A stretch of 54,411 nucleotides of DNA from positions 1 to 54,411 of the forward strand of contig JAILGH010000108.1 of the NCBI GenBank assembly GCA_024697025.1. The letters run 5' to 3'. A program made the translations under genes and the position numbers. The stretch is from Pseudobutyrivibrio sp. (GTDB taxonomy: Bacteria > Bacillota > Clostridia > Lachnospirales > Lachnospiraceae). This document shows positions 9,612 to 18,384 of the stretch, one piece after another. The notes below the pieces were generated by a model, which was not told the origin of the DNA, did no database searches, and saw nothing but the letters and a program-made list of their open reading frames with translations. Numbering within the stretch: position 1 is the stretch's first letter; the number at the start of each line of letters is the position of its first letter.

Positions 9612-10505
9612 ATGTCAAAGAGATTATTATTTATACTTAATCCTCGCTCAGGCAAGGGACAAATTAAAGAATATCTTGCAGACATCCTAGACATTATGAT
9701 CAAGGCTGGCTATCAGGTTAGTGTGCATGTTACACAATCTAGTGGCGATGCTACGACACAAACAATTGAACAGGCCGAGAATTACGACAGAATCGTTTGC
9801 TCAGGTGGCGATGGAACCTTGGACGAGGTTGTAACAGGAATGATGCAGCTTCCAGAGGACAAGCGCAAGCCTATTGGTTACATTCCAGCAGGCTCAACAA
9901 ACGATTTTGGAAATTCTCTTGGCATTGATAAAAATATGTTAAATGCAGCACGTATCAGTGTTTCTGAGAATCTATTTCCATGTGATATAGGGCGTTTTAA
10001 TTCAGATTCATTTGTCTATGTGGCTGCATTTGGTATTTTTACGGAAGTTTCTTATGCAACTTCTCAGGATTTAAAAAATGTTCTAGGACATGCTGCATAC
10101 ATTATAGAAGGTGCAAAGCAGCTTAGAGATATACCATCTTTCAAGATGCATGTAGAGTACGATGGCAACATTGTTTACGATGAGTTTATTTATGGTATGA
10201 TTACCAACTCTATGTCTGTTGGAGGTTTCCAAGGAATCATTCGCGGAGACATTGGTTTAAATGATGGTGTATTTGAGGTTACTTTAATCAAGACTCCACG
10301 CAATCCATTGGAGTTTAATGAGATTATTGGATTCATGACTGGAATAATTCCAGACTCAGATATGGTTTACTCTTTCCAGACTCCACAAATCAAGATTACT
10401 TCTGAAGAGGAAGTGCCTTGGACACTGGATGGAGAGTACGGTGGAAGCCACACTGAGGTAAATATTGATGATGTGCACAAGGCCCTTGAAATAGCTATTG
10501 AATAG
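9612..10505 (+). CDS. diacylglycerol/lipid kinase family protein (YegS/BmrU type)
   Basis: Soluble lipid kinase of the DagK/YegS family that phosphorylates diacylglycerol or a related lipid with ATP. The 297-aa protein has the N-terminal NPRSGKG motif, the nucleotide-binding SGGDGTLDEVV, PAGSTNDFGNSLG, and the C-terminal beta-sandwich ending LDGEYGG. Length is normal. SD CAGAGGG. It sits 16 bases after the HPr-like gene and may share its transcript. Confidence 0.9.
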   Translation: MSKRLLFILNPRSGKGQIKEYLADILDIMIKAGYQVSVHVTQSSGDATTQTIEQAENYDRIVCSGGDGTLDEVVTGMMQLPEDKRKPIGYIPAGSTNDFGNSLGIDKNMLNAARISVSENLFPCDIGRFNSDSFVYVAAFGIFTEVSYATSQDLKNVLGHAAYIIEGAKQLRDIPSFKMHVEYDGNIVYDEFIYGMITNSMSVGGFQGIIRGDIGLNDGVFEVTLIKTPRNPLEFNEIIGFMTGIIPDSDMVYSFQTPQIKITSEEEVPWTLDGEYGGSHTEVNIDDVHKALEIAIE

Positions 10506-10526
10506 ACATAGTCGTTATGTTAAAAT
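10498..10526 (+). promoter_or_regulatory. candidate promoter for fba
   Basis: TTGAAT (10498-10503), a 17-nt spacer ending in TGT (extended -10), then TAAAAT (10521-10526). It overlaps the end of the lipid kinase gene. Downstream in the leader, GTTATTT (10541-10547) and AAATAAC (10553-10559) form a small inverted repeat just before the ribosome binding site. Confidence 0.55.
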
Positions 10527-10586
10527 TTCGCTTAGATGGGGTTATTTAACTCAAATAACTATTACTTTTATACGGAGGAATAATTT

Positions 10587-11450
10587 ATGTTAGTTTCTGC
10601 AAAAGAAATGCTCGATAAGGCAAAAGCAGGCCACTATGCAGTTGGTCAGTTTAACATCAACAATCTTGAGTGGACAAAGGCCATTCTTCAGACAGCTCAG
10701 GAGCTCAATTCACCAGTTATCCTTGGTGTTTCTGAGGGCGCTGGTAAGTACATGACAGGTTTCAAGACTGTTGCAGAGATGGTTAAGGCTATGGACGAGG
10801 AAATGGGAATCACAGTTCCTGTAGCTCTTCACCTTGATCATGGTACATACGAAGGATGCTACAAGTGCATCAAGGCTGGTTTCACTTCTATCATGTTCGA
10901 TGGTTCACACTATCCATTCGAAGAGAACCTTGCAAAGTCTACAGAGCTTGTTAATGTTGCTCACGGTCTTGGTCTTTCTATCGAGTGCGAAGTTGGTTCA
11001 ATCGGTGGTGAGGAAGACGGTGTCGTTGGTATGGGCGAATGCGCTGATCCTAACGAGTGTAAGACAATCGCTGATCTTGGTGTAGATATGCTTGCAGCAG
11101 GTATCGGTAACATTCACGGAAAGTACCCAGCAAACTGGCAGGGTCTTTCATTTGAGACTCTTGATGCTATTCAGCAGAAGACAGGTGCTATGCCACTCGT
11201 TCTTCACGGTGGTACAGGTATCCCAGCTGACATGATTAAGAAGGCTATCGAGCTCGGCGTTTCTAAGATTAACGTTAACACAGAGTGCCAGCTTTCATTT
11301 GCTGACGCTACTCGTAAGTACGTTGAGGCTGGTAAGGACCTTGAGGGTAAGGGATTTGATCCACGTAAGCTCTTAGCTCCAGGTTTCGAGGCTATCAAGG
11401 CTACAGTTAAAGAAAAGATGGAACTCTTCGGTTCTGTTGGCAAAGCCTAA
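10587..11450 (+). CDS. fba: class II fructose-1,6-bisphosphate aldolase
   Basis: Zinc-dependent glycolytic enzyme that interconverts fructose 1,6-bisphosphate with DHAP and glyceraldehyde 3-phosphate. The 287-aa protein has the metal-site histidines in ALHLDHGT, GNIHGKYP and LHGGTGIP and the catalytic-loop region DGSHYPFEENL. Full length. The gene uses a narrow set of favoured codons (GGT, AAG, GTT), consistent with high expression. SD TACGGAGGAA. Confidence 0.97.
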   Translation: MLVSAKEMLDKAKAGHYAVGQFNINNLEWTKAILQTAQELNSPVILGVSEGAGKYMTGFKTVAEMVKAMDEEMGITVPVALHLDHGTYEGCYKCIKAGFTSIMFDGSHYPFEENLAKSTELVNVAHGLGLSIECEVGSIGGEEDGVVGMGECADPNECKTIADLGVDMLAAGIGNIHGKYPANWQGLSFETLDAIQQKTGAMPLVLHGGTGIPADMIKKAIELGVSKINVNTECQLSFADATRKYVEAGKDLEGKGFDPRKLLAPGFEAIKATVKEKMELFGSVGKA

Positions 11451-11481
11451 GGATTGTAAATTTTTATTAAATTTGTAATCC
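11451..11481 (+). other. hairpin directly after fba
   Basis: GGATTGTAAA (11451-11460) pairs with TTTGTAATCC (11472-11481) with two G-U pairs. It starts at the base after the fba stop and has no T-tract. It may protect the fba mRNA 3' end; its role is unknown. Confidence 0.5.
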
Positions 11482-11518
11482 GTATATAGAATAAATATAG
11501 GGAATGCATTATTTAATG

Positions 11519-11558
11519 GACAATCGGTGGGGCAGACACTTGCCGGTTGTCTATTTTT
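11519..11558 (+). terminator. terminator between fba and glnN
   Basis: GACAATCGG (11519-11527) pairs with CCGGTTGTC (11543-11551) with one G-U, followed by TATTTTTA. It probably ends the fba transcript. A weak promoter-like pair upstream (TTGTAA at 11473, TATAGG at 11496) could place it in the glnN leader instead, where it would act as an attenuator. Confidence 0.65.
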
Positions 11559-11700
11559 ACTTTATAGGAAATTGCTTTGCAATCTCCTATAAAGTAAAAA
11601 ACACACTTCGTGTGAAAGATGTGTCTCGGCGACATAAGAAATTAATTGCTTACAGCAATTGTCGCCTCGCACTGCAGGAGTTTTGCGAAGCAAAACTCTT
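11554..11700. repeat. four-hairpin intergenic repeat, copy A
   Basis: About 147 bp with four consecutive hairpins, repeated at 30230-30379. Helix 1: ACTTTATAGGA (11559-11569) with TCCTATAAAGT (11585-11595), extended by T5/A5, capped by ATTGC-TTT-GCAAT. Helix 2: CACAC-TTC-GTGTG (11602-11614). Helix 3: GGCGAC (11628-11633) with GTCGCC (11661-11666), enclosing AATTGC-TTACA-GCAATT. Helix 4: GAGTTTTGC-GAA-GCAAAACTC (11678-11698). It lies between the fba terminator and glnN, ending about 30 bases before the glnN ribosome binding site. Differences from copy B preserve pairing. Confidence 0.9.
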
Positions 11701-11747
11701 TCTTATATATCTTACGGTTTATAAACCTACGGAAAGGATATTTGAAA

Positions 11748-13868
11748 ATGGAAGAATATTTTAATGTGGCAGACATCTTTGGAGAGAATGTTTTCAACGA
11801 CACTGTTATGCAGGAGCGTCTCCCAAAGAAGACTTATCAGAAATTAAAGCAGACAATTTCTGAGGGAAAAGAGCTAGATTTAGAGACAGCTGATGTTATA
11901 GCTCACGAGATGAAAGAGTGGGCAATTGAAAAAGGGGCTACCCATTATACACACTGGTTCCAGCCACTTACTGGAATTACAGCTGAGAAGCACGATTCAT
12001 TTATCTCTGCTCCACTACCAAGTGGAAAGGTATTGATGAGCTTTTCAGGAAAAGAATTAATTAAGGGTGAGCCTGATGCATCATCATTCCCTTCAGGCGG
12101 TTTACGTGCCACATTCGAGGCTAGAGGCTATACTGCATGGGATCCAACATCTCCAGCTTTTGTTAGACAGGATGCGGCAGGTGCAACACTTTGCATTCCA
12201 ACAGCTTTCTGTTCTTACACAGGAGAAGCATTGGATCAAAAGACTCCTCTTCTTCGTTCAATGGAAATTCTCTCAGAGCAGGCCATTAGACTACTTAGAT
12301 TATTCGGAAATACTACATCACAGCGAGTTACACCATCAGTTGGTGCAGAGCAGGAATACTTCCTCATTGATAGAGATATGTACTTAGCCCGCAAGGACTT
12401 AATGTATACAGGTCGTACTCTCTTTGGAGCTATGCCACCAAAGGGACAGGAGATGGATGACCACTATTTTGGTGCCATCCCAGAGCGTATCGAAGCTTAC
12501 ATGCGTGATGTTAATATTGAGTTATGGAAGCTTGGTGTATCTTCTAAGACACAGCATAACGAGGTTGCTCCAGCTCAGCACGAGCTTGCACCTATCTATG
12601 CACAGTGTAACGTGGCTGTAGATCACAACCAGATTATTATGGAGACTCTTCGTAAGGTGGCAAATCGTCATGGATTACAGTGTCTCTTGCATGAAAAGCC
12701 ATTTGACGGTGTTAACGGTTCAGGCAAGCATAACAACTGGTCAATCGTTACAGATGATGGTATCAATCTTTTTGAGCCTGGCAAGTCACCACACGAGAAT
12801 ATTCAATTTCTTCTTGTGCTTTGTCTTGTACTTAAGGCAGTTGACCGTCATGCAGATTTGCTTCGTGAATCAGCATCAGATGTAGGAAACGATCACAGAC
12901 TTGGTGGTAACGAAGCGCCACCAGCTATCATCTCAGTTTATCTTGGCGAGCAGCTTGAGGACGTACTTACACAGCTTATCTCAACAGGTACAGCTACTAA
13001 GTCTAAAAAGGGTGAGAAGCTTGCTACAGGTGTTAAGACACTTCCTGATTTTAGAAAGGATGCTACAGACCGTAACCGTACATCACCATTTGCTTTCACA
13101 GGTAATAAGTTCGAGTTTAGAATGGTTGGCTCTCAGGATTCAGTTGGCGAGCCAAATGTAGTATTAAATACAATCATGGCAGAGGCTCTTTGTGAAGCTT
13201 GTGATGAGCTTGAGAAGGCAAAGGACTTCAACATTGCTGTTCACGATATGATTAAGCGCCTTGCAACAGACCATCAGCGTATAGTATTCAATGGTAATGG
13301 TTATGCTAGTGACTGGGCAAAGGAAGCTAAGAAGAGAGGTCTACCAAGCATTAGCTCTCTTGTAGAGGCTATTCCAGCTCTTACAACAGATGCTACAGTT
13401 TCAATGTTTGAAAAGTTTGGCGTATTCTCCAAGATAGAGCTTGAATCTCGTGCAGAGATTGAGTATGAGCAGTACATCAAGTCAATCAACATTGAGGCAA
13501 AGACAATGATAGACATGGCTTCAAAGCAGATTATTCCAGCTGTTATCAGCTACGCTACTGAACTTGGCCTTTCAATTGGCACTATTGCAGATGCATGTCC
13601 AGAGGCTGATGTCAGCACTCAGAAGGAGCTTCTTGTGAAGGTATCTGACTATCTTCGTGAAGCCAAGGATGCCCTTGTAAACCTTAAAGAGGTTAATGAA
13701 AAGGCATACAATATGAAGGCTTCAAGCTGTAAGAAGGCTAACTTCTACCACGATGAGGTAATCAAGGCTATGGATGCTTTAAGAGCACCTGTAGATGCCC
13801 TTGAAATGATTGTGGATAAGGATTCATGGCCAATGCCAAGCTACGGCGACATGATTTTTGAAGTATAA
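11748..13868 (+). CDS. glnN: glutamine synthetase type III
   Basis: ATP-dependent ammonia assimilation: glutamate plus ammonia to glutamine. The 706-aa product has the length of GSIII, the large oxygen-sensitive form common in Bacteroidetes and rumen clostridia, rather than the ~450 aa of GSI. Motifs include [29 protein letters not shown], the ATP-site stretch [14 protein letters not shown] and the C-terminal GSIII region. The frame is open from 11646, but GGAAAGGA at 11731-11738 and homology both fix the start at ATG 11748 ([16 protein letters not shown]). The long hairpin-rich leader may regulate expression. Confidence 0.96.
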   Translation: MEEYFNVADIFGENVFNDTVMQERLPKKTYQKLKQTISEGKELDLETADVIAHEMKEWAIEKGATHYTHWFQPLTGITAEKHDSFISAPLPSGKVLMSFSGKELIKGEPDASSFPSGGLRATFEARGYTAWDPTSPAFVRQDAAGATLCIPTAFCSYTGEALDQKTPLLRSMEILSEQAIRLLRLFGNTTSQRVTPSVGAEQEYFLIDRDMYLARKDLMYTGRTLFGAMPPKGQEMDDHYFGAIPERIEAYMRDVNIELWKLGVSSKTQHNEVAPAQHELAPIYAQCNVAVDHNQIIMETLRKVANRHGLQCLLHEKPFDGVNGSGKHNNWSIVTDDGINLFEPGKSPHENIQFLLVLCLVLKAVDRHADLLRESASDVGNDHRLGGNEAPPAIISVYLGEQLEDVLTQLISTGTATKSKKGEKLATGVKTLPDFRKDATDRNRTSPFAFTGNKFEFRMVGSQDSVGEPNVVLNTIMAEALCEACDELEKAKDFNIAVHDMIKRLATDHQRIVFNGNGYASDWAKEAKKRGLPSISSLVEAIPALTTDATVSMFEKFGVFSKIELESRAEIEYEQYIKSINIEAKTMIDMASKQIIPAVISYATELGLSIGTIADACPEADVSTQKELLVKVSDYLREAKDALVNLKEVNEKAYNMKASSCKKANFYHDEVIKAMDALRAPVDALEMIVDKDSWPMPSYGDMIFEV

Positions 13869-13910
13869 GATAAAGATTATTCTTCAGAGAGTTTAATAGA
13901 GATATTAGTA

Positions 13911-13940
13911 AAGGCACATTGCAAAAGCAATGTGCCTTTT
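13911..13940. terminator. bidirectional terminator between glnN and the PBP gene
   Basis: Perfect 12-bp stem AAGGCACATTGC (13911-13922) with GCAATGTGCCTT (13927-13938), AAAA loop, T-run on the + strand and the symmetric arrangement on the - strand. It separates two convergent genes. Confidence 0.9.
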
Positions 13941-13956
13941 AAAGTTGCATCTAAAT

Positions 13957-16725
13957 TTAATGACCGCCAATAACCTGAATCTGTGTGTTGTCCTGACCTG
14001 GAGGAGCAGGTGGCTGTTGTTGAGGTTGTTGTCCCCAACCTGGCTGGCTTTGCTGTTGCCACCAGTTATTTTGTTGTCCTTGATCTGGCTGTGGAGGTTG
14101 AGGCTGTTGGCCTTGATTCTGATTACCCTGTGGAGTGACAGGGGTTACTGTTCCACCGCCTGCATCACCGCCAACTGGAACACCACCTCCGATTGCACCT
14201 GAGTTAGGCATTGGATAACCACCATGGATAGGACAATACTGGCCCATTTTACTTGCATCCACGCTATATCTTTCATCAGCACCGCCTGCGCCAGCACCAA
14301 TAATAAATACGCCTGAGTAGCAAGGGCACTCAGAGTTGGCAAACATGTGAGTCTCAGTACATACAGTACCTAAATAGTGATGGTCACATGTCTCGGTAGG
14401 CTCTGTTCCCTTTTCAAAGTATTCGGTGTAAACCATTGAACCTCTAGGGTCGTTAGTACATACACCTTCTATGGCAAGCTTGCCTGATTTACTACATACC
14501 TGCTGAGTAACGATTCCTTCTGGCTGAGGGAAATCCTTATCAGCTAAACCTTCGTGCACACGACTCATTACAGCTTTCCAAATAGCCTTTGAGTACGAGG
14601 TATTCTTTTGAGCGGTATTATCATCGTAACCACCCCAAATAACAGCTGTATAATATGGCGTAAAACCAGCGAAAAGGGTATCTTTGTTTTTGGTTGTTGT
14701 ACCAGACTTACCGGCAATATGCATACCCTCGAAGTTGGCGTTTTTACCAGTACCCTTAGTCATAACATCCTGCATAGCGCTTGTTAAAAGCCATGCTGTA
14801 GTCTCTTTCAAAACTGGTTTAGACTGGTTTTCTCTATTATCTAATATAACCTTTCCATCGCGCCCCTCTACAGTAGTATAGAAGATAGGCTTATTGTATT
14901 CGCCGTGGTTTGCAATGGTAGCATAAGCTGCTGTAAGTTCAATATTCTTAACACCTTTAGTGATACCACCTAAAGCAAGAGCTTCGTTATTATCACCATC
15001 AACAAGGGTTGAAATACCAAGGTCCTGAGCATATTGATATCCAAGACCTGTACCAATATCACGCAAAACTTTTACAGTAACTACGTTTATGGAATTGGTG
15101 ATGGCTGTACGAATATTTGTCCAACCAAGGTATTGGTTATTGTAGTTCTTAATTTGCTTAGGACTATTTGTATAGTTAGATGGTATATCATTTTCAACTG
15201 ATGCAAGTGTCATCTTTCCAGAATCTATTGCAGCTGCATAGCAGGCAATAACCTTGAAAGTAGAACCAGGCTGTCTTGTGGTACCAGTGGCACGGTTAAG
15301 TGTTCGTGAACCTGACTTTTCTCCTCGTCCACCAGTTAAAGCAACAACCTGTCCTGTAGACTGGTCGATGATTGTCATTGCAGCCTGTGGTTGGAGAGTG
15401 ATATCTATTCTTTCACCAGCTTCGCCCTCAGGCACTGAGTCGCCTTCCTCAATAAGGTTGGCGTCTATCTTGTATTGCTCAATAGCAGCTCTTGCAGCTT
15501 CCTCTGATTCAAATTCAAGATTATAGTTTTCATCTTTGTCATGATAGAACTTGAACATATCGCCTTGGCTATAGTTCTTTTGAGTTCCATCAGCCTTATT
15601 GACTGTAAGCTGTAACTGGAAGGATACGGCCTTCATATCCTTATAGTTTTCTTCTCTATTAATCTCCTCATCAACAATAGCTTGAATTGCTGGGTCCTGA
15701 GTAGCATTAATCTTTAGACCGCCTGAATATAATAATGACTCAGCGTCTTCCTTTGAATAACCCTTTTGTTCCATCAAGTCCTTCAAGACCTGATCAATTA
15801 AAGCATCTACAAAATATGAAGAAGTCTTGCTGTTATATTGGTCGTTTGACAGTGAGATTCTGTCATAAACGTTATCAGCCATGGCTTCGTCGTATTGAGC
15901 CTTATCAATATATTTCTGCTCCAACATATTGTTAAGCACCTTTTTGCGGCGCTTAGCATTATCCTCTGGATGAGAAATAGGATTATATTTACTTGGGTTC
16001 TGAGTGATACCAGCAATAACAGCACTTTCAGATAAGGTTAAATCCTTTGCTGACTTGCCAAAGTAGCGCTTTGCAGCGGATTCAACACCCAAGGAGTTTT
16101 GTCCTAGGTTGATACTATTTAAATAACACTCAAGGATTCGCTCCTTTGAATAGATTTTTTCAATTTGAACGGCTAGGTACTGCTCCTGTATTTTTCTGTC
16201 TAGCCTATCTTTAAAAGAATTCTCTGCAGCCCAGACTGTAGCAAAATAACCATTCTTTAAAAGCTGTTGGGTAATAGTAGAAGCACCCTGTGAGAAATTA
16301 CCACTGGTAATACCTGTCACAGCTGCTCTGGCAATACCCTGTAAGTCGATACCGTTGTGCTCGTAAAATCTTGCATCTTCTATTGATACAAAAGCATGTG
16401 GAAGATACTCTGGAAGATCGTCTATTTTAACTTCGGTACGATTCGAGCCGGCTCTTTTTAAGGTGTCGATTTCGGCACCAGTAGAATCATATACTGTACT
16501 CTTATAACCCTCAGGGGCAATGTTGACATCTGACGCATCAGGCAACTTGTTTATAAGACTACTTGCATAGAGGTAAGCAATTATGCCGCCTGCCACAAAC
16601 ACAGAAACTATGCAAATCAAAGATAAACGAATGACTGCTAGGCCTGCGCTATGGCGCTTTCGTTTCTTAGAACGACCAGATAATCTGGCAGCTTGCTTAG
16701 CCGCATGTTCTTTTCCGTAATTCAT
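13957..16725 (-). CDS. class A penicillin-binding protein (PBP1A type)
   Basis: Bifunctional peptidoglycan synthase: GT51 glycosyltransferase plus D,D-transpeptidase. The 922-aa protein has a basic cytoplasmic N-terminus, one membrane anchor (about 29-54), GT51 motifs EDARFYEHNGID (catalytic Glu about 116) and GASTITQQLLKN, then transpeptidase motifs STFK (Ser about 488), SIN and KSG (about 673). The tail carries a Cys-rich segment (KGTEPTETC, ECPCYSG) and ends in a Gly/Pro/Gln/Trp-rich low-complexity region of about 80 residues. The frame opens at 16749, but GGAGG 5 bases upstream of ATG 16725 (MNYGKEHAAK) decides the start. Confidence 0.95.
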   Translation of the reverse strand: MNYGKEHAAKQAARLSGRSKKRKRHSAGLAVIRLSLICIVSVFVAGGIIAYLYASSLINKLPDASDVNIAPEGYKSTVYDSTGAEIDTLKRAGSNRTEVKIDDLPEYLPHAFVSIEDARFYEHNGIDLQGIARAAVTGITSGNFSQGASTITQQLLKNGYFATVWAAENSFKDRLDRKIQEQYLAVQIEKIYSKERILECYLNSINLGQNSLGVESAAKRYFGKSAKDLTLSESAVIAGITQNPSKYNPISHPEDNAKRRKKVLNNMLEQKYIDKAQYDEAMADNVYDRISLSNDQYNSKTSSYFVDALIDQVLKDLMEQKGYSKEDAESLLYSGGLKINATQDPAIQAIVDEEINREENYKDMKAVSFQLQLTVNKADGTQKNYSQGDMFKFYHDKDENYNLEFESEEAARAAIEQYKIDANLIEEGDSVPEGEAGERIDITLQPQAAMTIIDQSTGQVVALTGGRGEKSGSRTLNRATGTTRQPGSTFKVIACYAAAIDSGKMTLASVENDIPSNYTNSPKQIKNYNNQYLGWTNIRTAITNSINVVTVKVLRDIGTGLGYQYAQDLGISTLVDGDNNEALALGGITKGVKNIELTAAYATIANHGEYNKPIFYTTVEGRDGKVILDNRENQSKPVLKETTAWLLTSAMQDVMTKGTGKNANFEGMHIAGKSGTTTKNKDTLFAGFTPYYTAVIWGGYDDNTAQKNTSYSKAIWKAVMSRVHEGLADKDFPQPEGIVTQQVCSKSGKLAIEGVCTNDPRGSMVYTEYFEKGTEPTETCDHHYLGTVCTETHMFANSECPCYSGVFIIGAGAGGADERYSVDASKMGQYCPIHGGYPMPNSGAIGGGVPVGGDAGGGTVTPVTPQGNQNQGQQPQPPQPDQGQQNNWWQQQSQPGWGQQPQQQPPAPPGQDNTQIQVIGGH

Positions 16726-16744
16726 AATAACCTCCAATTTAGAC

Positions 16745-16773
16745 TTCATTATAGCAAAATAATCTTTTATAAT
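16745..16773 (+). promoter_or_regulatory. candidate promoter for the YigZ-family gene
   Basis: TTCATT (16745-16750), 17-nt spacer, TATAAT (16768-16773). The -10 is perfect, the -35 poor. It overlaps the oppositely oriented PBP promoter. Confidence 0.5.
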
Positions 16774-16781
16774 AAAGTCAA
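16748..16781 (-). promoter_or_regulatory. candidate extended -10 promoter for the PBP gene
   Basis: On the - strand TGCTATAAT (complement of 16748-16756) is a perfect extended -10. TTGACT (complement of 16776-16781) lies 22 bases upstream, too far for a standard -35, so recognition probably rests on the extended -10. Confidence 0.5.
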
Positions 16782-16811
16782 GTGTGAATAAAGTGTGTTT
16801 AGGAATGGATT

Positions 16812-17465
16812 ATGGATAATAAGGAATATAAAATAGTATACGAAGCTGGTACGGGCGAAATCGAAGAAAAGAAGTCCAGATTTATCGCTCACGTGTCACC
16901 GGTTAGTTCAGAGGAAGAAGCAGTGGCATTTATAAATGCCAAGAAAAAGGAGTACTGGGATGCAAGACACAACTGCTCAGCCTTTGTAATAGGTCACAAT
17001 AATGAGGTCACTCGTTGCAACGATGACGGTGAGCCAGCACAGACTGCAGGACGCCCAATGTTGGATGTTTTGCTCAAGGAAAATATTCATAACTGTGTTG
17101 TCGTAGTGACAAGATACTTTGGAGGCGTACTTCTAGGGACAGGCGGACTTGTACGTGCATACCAAAAGGCAGTTCAGGAGGGCCTTAAGAATGCTGTCAT
17201 CCTAGAGCCAAAGGATGGCAAGACTTGTCAGATAAACACAGATTATAATGGATATGGTAAAATAGAATATATCCTTCGTGAAAGACAACTTCCTATATTA
17301 AATACAGATTTTGCAGCTGAGGTCACAATATCTTCGGTAGTACCACTAGATTTAATAGAAATTTTTGAAAAAGAAGTAGCCGACAAAACCGCTGGAAACG
17401 CTGTAATTACGTGGCTTGAGCCAGTTAAATATGACATTCTCGACGGACAGTTGTTAAAATTTTAA
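16812..17465 (+). CDS. YigZ/IMPACT family protein
   Basis: Member of the UPF0029/IMPACT (YigZ, YvyE) family; proteins of this family have been linked to ribosome-associated stress control in eukaryotes, while the bacterial role is poorly defined. The 217-aa protein shows the N-terminal domain signatures ARHNCSAFVIG, NDDGEPAQTAGRPML and VVVTRYFGGVLLGTGGLVRA and the small C-terminal ferredoxin-like DUF1949 region. Normal length. AGGA lies upstream of the ATG. It is transcribed divergently from the PBP gene. Confidence 0.92.
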   Translation: MDNKEYKIVYEAGTGEIEEKKSRFIAHVSPVSSEEEAVAFINAKKKEYWDARHNCSAFVIGHNNEVTRCNDDGEPAQTAGRPMLDVLLKENIHNCVVVVTRYFGGVLLGTGGLVRAYQKAVQEGLKNAVILEPKDGKTCQINTDYNGYGKIEYILRERQLPILNTDFAAEVTISSVVPLDLIEIFEKEVADKTAGNAVITWLEPVKYDILDGQLLKF

Positions 17466-17484
17466 AAAAGGTTTCAAAAAGTGC

Positions 17485-17513
17485 TTGATATTTTAAAATC
17501 TATGCTTTATAAT
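17485..17513 (+). promoter_or_regulatory. sigma-A promoter of tRNA-Gln
   Basis: TTGATA (17485-17490), 17-nt spacer, perfect TATAAT (17508-17513), about 50 bases before the mature tRNA. Confidence 0.85.
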
Positions 17514-17563
17514 AGCATTCGTTGACGCGGTAATTAAGCAACCGGCGGTCACCGAATACTTAA

Positions 17564-17635
17564 TGGCCCATCGCCAAATGGTAAGGCAACGGACTCTGAC
17601 TCCGTCATTTCAAGGTTCGAATCCTTGTGGGCCAG
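17564..17635 (+). tRNA. tRNA-Gln (anticodon CUG)
   Basis: A 72-nt cloverleaf: acceptor TGGCCCA (17564-17570) with TGGGCCA (17628-17634), D-stem GCC/GGC, anticodon stem ACGGA/TCCGT with loop CTCTGAC (anticodon 17596-17598), 5-nt variable loop, T-arm CAAGG-TTCGAAT-CCTTG, discriminator G. The 3' CCA is not encoded. It reads CAG codons. Confidence 0.96.
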
Positions 17636-17640
17636 CTAAC

Positions 17641-17670
17641 GACCTAAGCAAGTGCTTAGGTCATTTTTTT
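17641..17670 (+). terminator. terminator after tRNA-Gln
   Basis: Perfect 10-bp stem GACCTAAGCA (17641-17650) with TGCTTAGGTC (17653-17662) followed by ATTTTTTT. It ends only 13 bases before the start codon of the next gene. Confidence 0.9.
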
Positions 17671-17682
17671 ATAGGAGTTTTT

Positions 17683-18384
17683 ATGTACCAGTACACAGAC
17701 AGAATTAGCTATAGCGAAGTAGATGCCAATCTCAATCTCACATACAATAGTCTTGTTAACTACATGCAGGACTGTAGTTGTTTTCATTCAGACGATGTTG
17801 GAGTAGGTGTGTTTTATTTAGCACCACTTAAGCGTGGATGGTTTGTCACAACCTACGAGATTCATATCAATAGGATGCCTAAATATATGGAAAGGATTGT
17901 TATCAACACTTATCCATATCAGGTGCGCGGTATGATGGCTAGACGTGTGTACACTATTAGTACCGAGGATGGAGAGTTACTGGTTTATGCTGACTCACTT
18001 TGGGTGTTGATGGATTTGGAGAATCTTCGTCCAGCTCGTTTAGACGACAAGATTATTGCGGCATATCCTTTGGATGATGAGCCGCCCAAATACCATTTTA
18101 ATAGAAGCAAGTTGCAATATCGCGATGGAGATGGAACCAAGGTTGGTGTTTTTAAAGTTACTGAAAACCACATAGATTCCAACAATCACATGAACAATTC
18201 CTACTACATAGATGTAACACGCAGATTTTTACCTAAAGAAGATTTTTCAGTAATAGACGTTAATTACAAAAAAGCAGCAATGTTATTTGATGAACTAGAT
18301 GTATATTTGGTAGAATTAGAGACAGGTTATCAAGTAGTTCTCAAAAAGCAGGATGAAGTATATACAATAGTGGAGTATAAATAA
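17683..18384 (+). CDS. acyl-ACP thioesterase family protein
   Basis: Double hot-dog acyl-ACP thioesterase (FatA/FatB-like, PF01643), which releases free fatty acids from acyl carrier protein. The 233-aa protein has the N-terminal hot-dog with RISYSEVDANLNLTYNSLVN and the C-terminal catalytic-type motif ENHIDSNNHMNNSYYID, matching the D-x-N-x-H-x-N-N signature. The frame is open through the tRNA gene, but TAGGAG seven bases upstream sets the start at ATG 17683. A strong terminator sits immediately upstream, leaving no room for a separate promoter. It overlaps the next gene by one base (TAATG). Confidence 0.88.
   Translation: MYQYTDRISYSEVDANLNLTYNSLVNYMQDCSCFHSDDVGVGVFYLAPLKRGWFVTTYEIHINRMPKYMERIVINTYPYQVRGMMARRVYTISTEDGELLVYADSLWVLMDLENLRPARLDDKIIAAYPLDDEPPKYHFNRSKLQYRDGDGTKVGVFKVTENHIDSNNHMNNSYYIDVTRRFLPKEDFSVIDVNYKKAAMLFDELDVYLVELETGYQVVLKKQDEVYTIVEYK

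Noticed and set aside
11504-11764. 86-codon open frame across the structured repeat, with a matching frame in copy B at 30289-30510
   Set aside because: No ribosome binding site, many amino-acid changes between copies, and base changes preserve hairpins rather than codons. It is a by-product of the repeat.
13930-16025. Several open frames of 60-90 codons on the + strand inside the PBP gene
   Set aside because: They lie antisense to a complete, well-conserved gene and have no ribosome binding sites.
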